Shown: in pieces, positions 1 through 8,726 of the stretch | Numbering within the stretch: position 1 is the stretch's first letter | How the letters are laid out: each line of letters starts with the position of its first letter | Assembly (NCBI GenBank): GCA_022779945.1 | Contig: JALEYA010000062.1 | Coordinates: 1-32,403, forward strand | DNA from: Oscillospiraceae bacterium | GTDB taxonomy: Bacteria; Bacillota; Clostridia; Oscillospirales; Acutalibacteraceae | Direction of reading: 5' to 3' | DNA length: 32,403 bases | The notes under the pieces: generated by a model | Database searches by the model: none | Seen by the model: only the letters and a program-made list of their open reading frames with translations | Told to the model about the DNA's origin: nothing | Position numbers and translations under genes: made by a program

Positions 1-169
1 GGTAACAAAGGTAACAAAGGAACAAAGTTTCTATAAACCTCTGTAAATATTTTTGAAATGTTTATAGGAAATCTCTGTTACCTTTGTTCCCAAAGCCCGA
101 AATCCCTTTATTTATAAGGGTTTACGGCGGAACAAAGTGGGTAACAAAGTGGTAACAAAGGTAACAAAG

Positions 170-1258
170 TCAGCTTTTTCCGCCCTTAATCCGTATCGCC
201 TTGCCGTCCTTGAGGTTCTTTACCGAGCCCGGGTCACAACAGGTAATAAACACCTGCCAGTCCTTGATGTGATTGAGAATATAATTCTGTCTCGACTCGT
301 CAAGCTCACTCATCACGTCGTCCAAAAGCGCTACAGGCTGTTCTCCGGAAAATTCCTTTATCACCGCCGCTTCGCCGAGCTTTAACGCCAAAGCCGCCGA
401 ACGCTGCTGACCCTGTGAGCCATAGCTTCTTGCCGTGAGTCCGTCTATCTTGATTTCGATATCGTCCCGGTGCGGTCCTATTGAGGTCGAGCCGGTTAAA
501 ATATCATTTTTTCGGGAAGCGAAAAGTAAGTTTTTGAAGCTTTCGTAAAGCTCCGTTTTATTGTCTCCGACGGCAGGGCAGGTCTGCACATAACTGACGC
601 TTAATTCTTCTTTTTTGTTCGAAATACCGCCGTAAATCTCACCGCAAAACGGGGCAAGACGATTGACGTAGCCGATTCGCTGACGGACGACCTCGCCCGC
701 ATAAAAGGCGATGCGTTCCTCCCACACGTCAAGCATATCATAAAGCTCGCCGTGGTAGGCGATGTCTTTTAAAAGAATGTTCCGCTGTGCGATCGCCTTG
801 TTATACTGGGAAAGCGAAACGGCATATTTCGGCTTGAGCTGACTGATAGCAATATCAAGAAATTTCCGTCTTTCGTACGGTCCGTCTTTAATCAGTGAAA
901 GATGAACCGGAGAAAACACCACCGCAAGAAATTCACTCATGATTTTTGACGGAGATTTGAGACTGACGCCATTGAGAGCAAATTTTCTGCCCTTTTCGAT
1001 TTCAAGCGAAATGTTCTGATCCCGGTCATAGCCGTAATAATCAAGCGAAAGCAAGGCTTTTCTTGCATTGAAGTTGATCAATTCCGAATCCTTTGAGCCC
1101 CGGAAAGAACGGCAGCCGGTAAAAAGCCAGATACTCTCAAGAAGGTTGGTTTTTCCCTGGGCATTGTCGCCGTAAATGACGTTTACACCCTCGCAAGGCT
1201 CGATTCTCAGATTTCGGATGTTCCGGAAATCAACACATTCAAGTCCCGTGACTTTCAT
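170..1258 (-). CDS. recF: DNA replication and repair protein RecF
   Basis: N-terminal Walker A 'IYGDNAQGKTNLLESI', 'YGSQGQQRSAALALKLGEA' signature, Walker B 'PVALLDDVMSELDESR'; order recF-S4-dnaN-dnaA. Confidence 0.97.
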   Translation of the reverse strand: MKVTGLECVDFRNIRNLRIEPCEGVNVIYGDNAQGKTNLLESIWLFTGCRSFRGSKDSELINFNARKALLSLDYYGYDRDQNISLEIEKGRKFALNGVSLKSPSKIMSEFLAVVFSPVHLSLIKDGPYERRKFLDIAISQLKPKYAVSLSQYNKAIAQRNILLKDIAYHGELYDMLDVWEERIAFYAGEVVRQRIGYVNRLAPFCGEIYGGISNKKEELSVSYVQTCPAVGDNKTELYESFKNLLFASRKNDILTGSTSIGPHRDDIEIKIDGLTARSYGSQGQQRSAALALKLGEAAVIKEFSGEQPVALLDDVMSELDESRQNYILNHIKDWQVFITCCDPGSVKNLKDGKAIRIKGGKS

Positions 1259-1506
1259 TTTCTGACCTCGTAGATAACGTACTTATATTCAAAGCAGTCG
1301 CCTTCGTGAAGCTTCTTTCCTCTGACGGTGCAGATTTCGCCGTTTACCCTGACTTTTTCGTCGTTTATCAGCATTTTGGCTTCGCCGCCGGTCGCTGCCG
1401 CACCGGAAAGCTTCATGGCGGAATCCAGACGGATAAAATCGGTCGAAATCGTAAGATTTTTATTTTCTTTTTGTTTCAGCTTAACAACATATTTTTTCAT
1501 TGGCAT
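1255..1506 (-). CDS. S4-domain RNA-binding protein (YaaA/RlbA-like)
   Basis: Small ORF between dnaN and recF with S4 motif 'RLDSAMKLSGAAATGGEAKMLINDEKVRVNGE'; overlaps recF start by 4 nt. Confidence 0.9.
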   Translation of the reverse strand: MPMKKYVVKLKQKENKNLTISTDFIRLDSAMKLSGAAATGGEAKMLINDEKVRVNGEICTVRGKKLHEGDCFEYKYVIYEVRK

Positions 1507-1516
1507 CTGTCCTGTC

Positions 1517-2611
1517 TTAAATTCTGACCGGTAAAATCAGATAGAGAAAAGAATCGGAATCGATGGGTGTGATGATAATCGGCTGACTCGGCGAATTGAA
1601 CTGCATTTTTACCGTCTCGGCGTCACAGACCTTCAGGGCATCGAGCACAAACTTGTTGTTAAAGCCGATTTCAAGGTCACAGCCCGTAATGTCTGCCGGC
1701 ATTTTATCGTTGGCGGTACCGACTGTTGTCACGCACGAAAAGCTCATCACTGAATTTTCGATGGAACAGCGAAGCGGACTTGAACGGTCGGTGATAATCA
1801 AAGACGTTCTTTCTATGCATTCGATTATCCTTTTTGTCGGCGCAACAACCGTTGTTGAATAAACGTGCGGAATGGCGGATTTATAGTCAATGAAGTTGCC
1901 TTCAAGAAGTCTCGAAATGACACGGTATTCGCCGATTTCAAAGCAGATATGTCTTTTTCCGACACTGATGGAATAAACGCCGTCGTCATCTTCGCCGAGC
2001 TTGACGACTTCACCGAGGGTTTTTGCCGGAACAACGAAACCGACATCCTCACCGCTGTAATCAATGTCCTCGCGTCTTACGGCAAGTCTTGCACCGTCAA
2101 CGGCCACAAGAACGATCTTTCCGTCCGAAATTTCGAACTTGACACCGGAATGAACGGGATTTCTTTCGCTTGTCGAAACGGAAAAAATGGTTTTCCGGAT
2201 CATATCTTTCAAAAGACCCTGCTTGACGACAATCGGAAAACCGCTTGTGACGGTCGGAACGTCGGGATATTCGTCCGCACTGGTTCCGATAATCGAATAC
2301 TTGGCTTCACCGCTGACGATTTTACAGATATTTCTTTCATCGCTTTCGAGCGATACCGTATCGTCGGGCACCATTCGTAAAATATCGCAAAGATGTCTTG
2401 CATTCAGGATAATACTGCCGTTTTCCTCCACTTCAGCCGGAATGAAAGTATCCGTTCCGACTTCAAGGTCATAACCCGTAAGACGGATACTGTCTCCAAG
2501 CGCTTTGATGAGAATACCCTCTATTGCGGGGATCGTCGATTTTGACGAAACGGTTCTTTGTACATTCATACAGGCTTTTGCCAGAACCGCACTGTCACAG
2601 ATAATTTTCAT
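1517..2611 (-). CDS. dnaN: DNA polymerase III beta sliding clamp
   Basis: 'MKIICDSAVLAKACMNVQRTVSSKSTIPAIEGILI', C-terminal 'PIDSDSFLYLILPVRI'; synteny with dnaA/recF. Confidence 0.97.
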   Translation of the reverse strand: MKIICDSAVLAKACMNVQRTVSSKSTIPAIEGILIKALGDSIRLTGYDLEVGTDTFIPAEVEENGSIILNARHLCDILRMVPDDTVSLESDERNICKIVSGEAKYSIIGTSADEYPDVPTVTSGFPIVVKQGLLKDMIRKTIFSVSTSERNPVHSGVKFEISDGKIVLVAVDGARLAVRREDIDYSGEDVGFVVPAKTLGEVVKLGEDDDGVYSISVGKRHICFEIGEYRVISRLLEGNFIDYKSAIPHVYSTTVVAPTKRIIECIERTSLIITDRSSPLRCSIENSVMSFSCVTTVGTANDKMPADITGCDLEIGFNNKFVLDALKVCDAETVKMQFNSPSQPIIITPIDSDSFLYLILPVRI

Positions 2612-2639
2612 TTTTTTCGTTCCTCCTGCTTTTCGGCGT

Positions 2640-2844
2640 AATGAGATAGAAATAAATTCAGTAGTAGTAGTAGGGGCTGTTAAAAGTTAGTAAAACCGGA
2701 AAAAACTGAGATTTGAAAAGCCTTGTCGGCTGTTTTTTCGTGTGGAACACAACGTTTATAACTTTTGTCATTCCACATCGCAAAATATCCCCGGTATGGA
2801 AAATGTGAAAAACCGATGTGGAATGTTAATTAAAATGTTAAAAA
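2640..2844. other. oriC: Predicted oriC segment (dnaA-dnaN intergenic) with DnaA-box-like sites and a DnaA-trio-like repeat
   Basis: (TAG)4 at 2662-2673, GGGGC at 2673-2677, then TGTGGAACA 2741-2749, CATTCCACA 2769-2777 and TGTGGAATG 2817-2825; AT-rich flank toward dnaN. Confidence 0.75.
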
Positions 2845-4158
2845 CTACTGTTCGTTGATATTTTTGATAATATCGTCAACCGTTGCCTTTAAAGCGACAT
2901 TCTGAGCAAGCTTGTCTTTGATCTCATTGAGTGAGTAAATAACGGTGGAATAATGCTTTCCGCCGAATTCCTTGCCGATGGCTTTTAAAGACATATTGGT
3001 CATTTCGCTGACAATATACATTGCAACCTGACGCGCCTGGGAAATGTTGGCGTTGCGTTTATCGGAGCGAAGGTCGGCGGGGTTGACATTAAACGAACGG
3101 GAAACCTCGTTCATGATTTTTTCAATCGTCATCGGAATCGGCTGATCGTCGTTGATAATGTCGGCAATCGCTCTTTTGGCGAGGGCGACGGACGGTCTTG
3201 CGTTTTCGACGTCCTGATAGGCCTTGATTTTTTTGACCGCACCTTCCAGCTGACGGACGTTATTTTTGATGTTGTCGGCAAGAAAGTCGATCACGTCTTC
3301 ACTCAGACTGATTCCGAGATCCTCCGCCTTTTTGTTGATGATCGCCATTCTTGTTTCCAGTGACGGAGGCTGAACGTCGGCAATCAGACCGGATTCGAAA
3401 CGGGTACGAAGTCTTTCTTCCAGCGTCAGCATCTCTTTCGGCGGACGGTCGGAAGTCAGAACAACCTGTTTTCCGGCGTTGGTGAGGGCATTGAAGGTAT
3501 GGAAGAATTCCTCCTGTGTGGCTTCTTTTGCGGCGATAAACTGAATGTCGTCTATAAGAAGCACGTCACAGCTTCTGTACTTTTCGTGAAAAGCGTAGTT
3601 GCTCTGATTTCTCAGGCAGTTGACAAGCTCGTTCGTAAAGTATTCGCCGCTTGTGTAAATGATATCGGCCGACGGATCGTTCTTTTCGATTTCGTGCTTG
3701 ATTGCGGAAAGAAGATGGGTTTTGCCCAGTCCCGAATGACCGTAAATGAAAAGCGGATTATACGCCTTTCCGGGATTCATGGCAACATTCATCGCCGCCG
3801 CGTGAGCAAATCGGTTCGACGAGCCGATAATGAAATTTTCAAAGGTGTATTCATATTTGTTCAAGGAAAGACCGCCGGCGGAGCTTTCACGGTCGGACGA
3901 AGTCTCATTGACCGTATCCGCAGAAATGATATTCAGATTGACGGGAAATCCCATTGTCATTTCGCAGGCTTTTAAAATAAGAGGGGTGAACTTATCCTCA
4001 ACGACCTTTTTTTTGAAATTGGCAATCGAAAGAGTGATCGTATCATTTTCGAACTTGATAAATTCAAGCGGTCTCAGCCAGACGTTAAAGGCAACTTCGG
4101 TTACCTGCGTTTTCATGTATTCCAGAATCATTTCCCAGATTTCATCAAATGAATCCAT
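2845..4158 (-). CDS. dnaA: Chromosomal replication initiator DnaA
   Basis: 'PLFIYGHSGLGKTHLLSAI', 'VLLIDDIQFIAAKEATQEEFFHTFNAL', C-terminal 'ISQARQVAMYIVSEMTNMSLKAIGKEFGGKHYSTVIYS'. Confidence 0.98.
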   Translation of the reverse strand: MDSFDEIWEMILEYMKTQVTEVAFNVWLRPLEFIKFENDTITLSIANFKKKVVEDKFTPLILKACEMTMGFPVNLNIISADTVNETSSDRESSAGGLSLNKYEYTFENFIIGSSNRFAHAAAMNVAMNPGKAYNPLFIYGHSGLGKTHLLSAIKHEIEKNDPSADIIYTSGEYFTNELVNCLRNQSNYAFHEKYRSCDVLLIDDIQFIAAKEATQEEFFHTFNALTNAGKQVVLTSDRPPKEMLTLEERLRTRFESGLIADVQPPSLETRMAIINKKAEDLGISLSEDVIDFLADNIKNNVRQLEGAVKKIKAYQDVENARPSVALAKRAIADIINDDQPIPMTIEKIMNEVSRSFNVNPADLRSDKRNANISQARQVAMYIVSEMTNMSLKAIGKEFGGKHYSTVIYSLNEIKDKLAQNVALKATVDDIIKNINEQ

Positions 4159-4443
4159 AAATACCTCCGCAAATTAGATATGAGATTTCAGACGACAGAA
4201 TTCAGAATTATTCAGATAAAATAAATTAACAAAAACGAAAAATAATTTTATTTTATCAGAGTATAATTGATAAAGTAAAACCAAAAATTTTTACCGGATT
4301 TTTCACCCTGTTTTTTAATATTATATATTTATATATATTTAAATTTTATAGAGGGCAGAAAATCACAAGGTACACTATATATAATTGTACCACAAAAAAA
4401 GCAATCGTGCAAGTGTTTGCTGTAATCATAAAGGAATGAAAAC

Positions 4444-5286
4444 ATGAAATATGAAATGATCGGAAACGATACGGTGCTGACCGATGTAAAATGCTTTGAT
4501 CTTGATTTATGCACCGACTGCGGACAGGCTTTCCGATGGAAAAAAACACAGGAAGGAACGCAAAAAGCGGTCGTCCGAAATATCGTCGGAGAAATCTTGC
4601 AGAAGGACGGTGTCACCGTTTTTAAAAATACGGACAGAAAGACCTTTGAAACAATCTGGCTGCCTTATTTCGACCTTGACCGGGATTATGAAACGATTCT
4701 TTCCGGTTTCGATGATGAATACCTCAAAGCCGCGATAAATGCCTATCCGGGAATCCGGATTCTTCGTCAGGATTCATGGGAAGCACTTTGTTCTTTCATC
4801 ATTTCTCAAAATAACAATATTCCGAGAATCAAGGGAATTATTGAAAGGTTCTGCGTTTCGTTCGGCGACCGGATCGGTGAAAATGATTTTACGTTTCCGT
4901 CGTTTGAAAAAATAGCCGGACTGACCGAAAATGACCTTGCGCCGCTTCGGGCAGGCTTTCGGAACAAATATATCCTCGACGCGGCAAAAAAGCTTGCACG
5001 GGGCGAAATATCGCTTGATACGATAGAAACAATGCCGATTGAACAGGCGAGAGAAGAACTGATGAAAATAAAAGGCGTCGGGAAAAAGGTTGCCGAATGT
5101 ACACTTCTTTACGGGTTCGGCCGTGTCGAAGCCTTCCCGGTTGACGTCTGGGTAAACAGAATCATGGCCGAGCTTTATCCCGACGGGCTTCCCGGATGTG
5201 TAAAAGGATATGAGGGAATCGCCCAACAGTATTTATTTCATTGGAGACGCAACACGGACGAAAAGGAGAGAGAAAGAACAGTATGA
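4444..5286 (+). CDS. 8-oxoguanine DNA glycosylase (OGG1-type, HhH-GPD)
   Basis: 'CTDCGQAFRW', 'SFIISQNNNIPRIKGIIERFC', HhH-GPD 'LMKIKGVGKKVAECTLLYGFGRVEAFPVDVWVNRIM'. Confidence 0.9.
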   Translation: MKYEMIGNDTVLTDVKCFDLDLCTDCGQAFRWKKTQEGTQKAVVRNIVGEILQKDGVTVFKNTDRKTFETIWLPYFDLDRDYETILSGFDDEYLKAAINAYPGIRILRQDSWEALCSFIISQNNNIPRIKGIIERFCVSFGDRIGENDFTFPSFEKIAGLTENDLAPLRAGFRNKYILDAAKKLARGEISLDTIETMPIEQAREELMKIKGVGKKVAECTLLYGFGRVEAFPVDVWVNRIMAELYPDGLPGCVKGYEGIAQQYLFHWRRNTDEKERERTV

Positions 5287-5915
5287 CAAAAAAACAAAGA
5301 GCAGAAATATGCACGGAAAGATTAAAAAAAGAATATCCGGACGCGTTATGTTCCCTCAATGCGAATAATCCCCTGGAATTATTGATTGCCACGAGACTTT
5401 CCGCACAATGTACCGACGCAAGGGTCAACCTTGTGACGCCGGCACTTTTTGAAAAATACAAAACGCTCGACGATTACTGCAACGCCGAGCTCAAGGATGT
5501 GGAAAATCTCATTCGTTCCTGCGGCTTTTACCACACCAAGGCCGCCGACATTATCGGTATGGCAAAGAAAATCAAAGAGGATTTCGGCGGAGAAGTGCCC
5601 GACAGCATTGAAAAGCTGACAACGCTTCCCGGTGTAGGAAGAAAAACCGCAAATCTTATTATGGGAGATATCTACAAACAACCGGCGGTTGTGGCCGACA
5701 CCCATCTGATCCGAATTACCAATCTTTTGGGTCTCACCGACAGCAAAGATCCGTACAAGGTTGAACTTCAGCTGAAAAAGATTCTTGCGCCCGAAGAAAG
5801 CAACGATTTTTGCCACAGAATGGTGCTTCACGGAAGGGCGGTCTGTATTGCAAGAAGACCGCAGTGTGATAAATGCTGTTTACGGGATGTTTGCAAAAAT
5901 GCGTCAAAAAAGTAA
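5283..5915 (+). CDS. nth: Endonuclease III
   Basis: 'LIATRLSAQCTDARVN', 'LPGVGRKTANLIMGD', 'VVADTHLIRITN', C-terminal [4Fe-4S] Cys motif. Start placed at ATG 5283 (RBS-like ggag upstream; overlaps upstream stop), not the 5241 start in the track. Confidence 0.95.
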   Translation: MTKKQRAEICTERLKKEYPDALCSLNANNPLELLIATRLSAQCTDARVNLVTPALFEKYKTLDDYCNAELKDVENLIRSCGFYHTKAADIIGMAKKIKEDFGGEVPDSIEKLTTLPGVGRKTANLIMGDIYKQPAVVADTHLIRITNLLGLTDSKDPYKVELQLKKILAPEESNDFCHRMVLHGRAVCIARRPQCDKCCLRDVCKNASKK

Positions 5916-6018
5916 GGGCAGCCACACGGGGCTACCAAAAACAAGGCACCATTTAATTTCAGGCAAAAGAAAATAGGCGTACAACCTCTTCAATAAATAG
6001 ACTGATTAATTTTAGTTC

Positions 6019-6487
6019 GGTCGCATGGCGACACCAATGCCGGGGTGCACGGTGCTTGATTGAAAACAAACAGCCCGAGCCGTGAGTCGAGCGGTAAATT
6101 TTTGTTTGTCGGTCGCAAGGCGACACCAATGCCGGGGTAGAGAACAATGCGGAATTCGTAATGCGTAATGCGTAATTGTGGTCGCGGGCTTACCCGGTGC
6201 TGGTGGGAAGCTGTCCCCGCAGAACGGATTTTTTTGTGTCGGGAAGTCTATCGATTATAAGAGGCGGCAAGATGGCAGCTTTGGGGCAAAATTCATCTGT
6301 CAGCCGGGCGGCGGCTCCAATCCCGGGGCGCACGGTGCTTAACGAAAGCCGAGTGCCCGAGCCGTAAACTGAGCGACCAATTTTAGTTTGTCGGTCGCAT
6401 GGCGACACCACTGCCGGGTCAGGCAGTGCTAAATTGAAAATCGAGTGCCCGAGCCGTGAGCAGGTCGATAAATTTTAGTTTGTCGGG
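6019..6487 (+). repeat. Copies of a ~92-bp repeat (full 6019-6110; partial 6111-~6140; partial ~6303-6392; full 6393-6487)
   Basis: Recurring 'GGTCGCATGGCGACACCAATGCCGGGG...GTGC...GCCCGAGCCGTGAG...AATTTTAGTTTGTC' visible at each coordinate. Confidence 0.85.
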
Positions 6488-7311
6488 ATAAAAGCCGTCC
6501 CCTTTGGGGAAGGTGGCGGCGAAGCCGTCGGAAGGGGTTCTGACCTCCACCGCGCTGTTCATCTTATCAATCGATCAGTCGGTTCTCTTCTGCTATAACT
6601 TCTTCTATATCTCTACCTTTGCGCTAATGCCGAGCGGGCACATACCAATTAGCAGAAACTGCCTACACGGGAGAAAAAGCCCGACCAAGCAGAAACTATG
6701 GCGGCAGTGATGCCGTCCAACGGCCTTTCAGACGAAAAAGAAAGTATGCAAAGAAGTTCTTTAGGTGCGCATTTTCTCAGCTGAGTTTTTTCTCACCCTT
6801 TAGGGGCGGAGAAAAAACTGCGGGTCGAAAATGCTATTGGGACTCTGTTCTATCGCCCCATATCCTTTGGAGTCAGGCATAGTGGGATTCAATTGAAAGG
6901 TACTAAGTTCTCTAACGGCTTTTTCTGTGTCGGTCAGCCACAGCCCCTCAATACCTGACGTGCCGTTGGTTTAATTTGGCTCTTTTTGTGACTCTGCTTT
7001 CAGTTAGCAGAAAGCTTTAAATATACAGGAAAAAACAGGAGAGAACAAACTATCCGAAACATAACCACCGAGACCACACTTAGTGTTTTTCCTCCGCGAA
7101 AAGCGTTCTTTGCTTACTTTCTGACGCGCTTGTCAGGCCGTTAGACGGCATCACTGCCGCCGTGATTTCTGCTATGTTGGACTTTTTCTCCCGTGTGGGT
7201 AGTTTCTGCTAATTGGTCAGTGCCCGCGCGGCATTAGCGCAAAGGTAAAAGAATAGAAGAAGTCATAGCATAAGAGAACAGACTAACATTTACCCCGATA
7301 AACTAAAATTT
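6470..7311. repeat. Nested inverted-repeat element, non-coding, ~0.85 kb
   Basis: Outer IR AAATTTTAGTTTGTCGGG (6470-6487) / CCCCGATAAACTAAAATTT (7293-7311); long arms ~6573-6755 versus reverse complement of ~7103-7289 align with high identity, e.g. 'ACCTTTGCGCTAATGCCG' and 'CCAATTAGCAGAAACT' on both. Confidence 0.8.
6769..6834. repeat. Internal hairpin within the inverted-repeat element
   Basis: GCATTTTC...GAGTTTTTTCTC-acccttta-ggggcg-GAGAAAAAACTG...GAAAATGC. Confidence 0.7.
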
Positions 7312-7512
7312 GTGCCGAGAATGGGTATAAACCTCAGTGTAGCAACATAGAGGATAACAATTCCTGCATGAGTCTTCACCTGTTGTATTTTTACAGCGGG
7401 TGCTTTTCTTTGGCGAACAGGGTTTATTTTAGGTTAGCTTTAGGTAAAACATTTACCTTAAAAGTACCACGGCAGGAAAATGCCGGAAGTTAAAATCAGG
7501 AGGTAAATACCC

Positions 7513-8661
7513 ATGGCAAACAGATTTGTATTGAATGAAACAGGATATCACGGCAAAGGTGCCATCAATGAAATTGCAACCGAAATCAAGGCAAGAGGCT
7601 TCAAAAAGGCTTTTGTCTGCTCCGACCCCGATCTTATCAAATTCGGCGTAACCAATAAGGTTACCGACGTTCTTGACAACGCTTCGATCGATTATGAAAT
7701 TTACAGCCAGATCAAGCCCAACCCGACCATTGAAAATGTTCAGACCGGTGTTGCCGCATTCAAGGCTTCGGGTGCTGACTGCCTTGTTGCCATCGGTGGC
7801 GGTTCCTCCATGGATACCGCAAAAGCAATCGGTATTATCATCGCCAATCCCGAATTTGCCGATGTCCGCTCCCTTGAGGGCGTAGCACCGACCAAGAATA
7901 AGTGTGTGCCGATCATCGCCGTTCCGACTACCGCAGGTACAGCCGCTGAGGTTACGATCAACTATGTTATCACCGACACTGAAAAGAACCGCAAAATGGT
8001 TTGTGTTGATGTTCATGACATTCCCGTTGTTGCCGTTGTTGACCCGGATATGATGTCCTCAATGCCGAAGGGACTCACCGCCGCAACCGGCATGGACGCG
8101 CTTACTCACGCAATCGAAGGCTATATCACAAAAGGCGCGTGGGAAATGAGCGATATGTTCCATCTCAAGGCGATCGAACTGATTTCCAAGCACCTTCGCG
8201 GTGCCGTTGAAAACACCGCAGAGGGCAGAGAGGGTATGGCTCTCGGTCAGTATATTGCCGGCATGGGCTTCTCAAACGTCGGTCTCGGCATCGTTCACTC
8301 CATGGCTCATCCTTTGGGAGCTGTTTATGACACACCACACGGTGTTGCCAACGCGATCATTCTTCCGACTGTTATGGAATACAACGCACCGGCAACCGGC
8401 GAGAAGTATCGGGATATTGCAAAGGCCATGGGTGTTGACGGCGTTGACACCATGAGCCTTGATGAAGCAAGAAAGGCTGCCATCGATGCCGTTAAGAAGC
8501 TTTCCGAAGATGTCGGCATTCCTGCCGATCTCAAGGATATTGTAAAGCCCGAGGATGTTGACTTCCTTGCGCAGTCCGCTTACGACGACGCTTGCCGTCC
8601 GGGCAATCCGAGAGACACCAGTGTTGCAGAAATCAAAGAGCTTTATCTCTCCCTTATGTAA
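7513..8661 (+). CDS. Iron-containing alcohol dehydrogenase
   Basis: 'AIGGGSSMDTAKAIGII', 'PTTAGTAAEVTINYVITD', 'GMDALTHAIEGYI', 'GIVHSMAHPLGAVYDTPHGVANAIILPTVMEYN'; RBS aggagg upstream. Confidence 0.95.
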   Translation: MANRFVLNETGYHGKGAINEIATEIKARGFKKAFVCSDPDLIKFGVTNKVTDVLDNASIDYEIYSQIKPNPTIENVQTGVAAFKASGADCLVAIGGGSSMDTAKAIGIIIANPEFADVRSLEGVAPTKNKCVPIIAVPTTAGTAAEVTINYVITDTEKNRKMVCVDVHDIPVVAVVDPDMMSSMPKGLTAATGMDALTHAIEGYITKGAWEMSDMFHLKAIELISKHLRGAVENTAEGREGMALGQYIAGMGFSNVGLGIVHSMAHPLGAVYDTPHGVANAIILPTVMEYNAPATGEKYRDIAKAMGVDGVDTMSLDEARKAAIDAVKKLSEDVGIPADLKDIVKPEDVDFLAQSAYDDACRPGNPRDTSVAEIKELYLSLM

Positions 8662-8679
8662 GAAGCTTGAATACAGTAA

Positions 8680-8712
8680 AAAGCCTGTCGGTTCAGTTCC
8701 GGCAGGCTTTGA
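8680..8712. terminator. Bidirectional terminator between convergent ADH and flavodiiron genes
   Basis: AAAGCCTGTCGG-ttcagtt-CCGGCAGGCTTT. Confidence 0.8.
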
Positions 8713-8726
8713 TATTATTTGTTTGT

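Noticed and set aside
5959-6411. Minus-strand ORFs 5959-6147 and 6190-6411 sharing 'VSPCDRQTKI.RS..GSG'
   Set aside because: The similarity comes from both overlapping the ~92-bp DNA repeat; no RBS, no domain. Treated as repeat, not a gene family.
6019-6487. Possible CRISPR array
   Set aside because: Units are adjacent and diverged, with no regular short repeat/unique-spacer alternation and no cas genes in the window.
6504-6710. 68-aa ORF inside the inverted-repeat element
   Set aside because: Spans a repeat boundary and one arm of the inverted repeat; no homologous frame is kept in the other arm.
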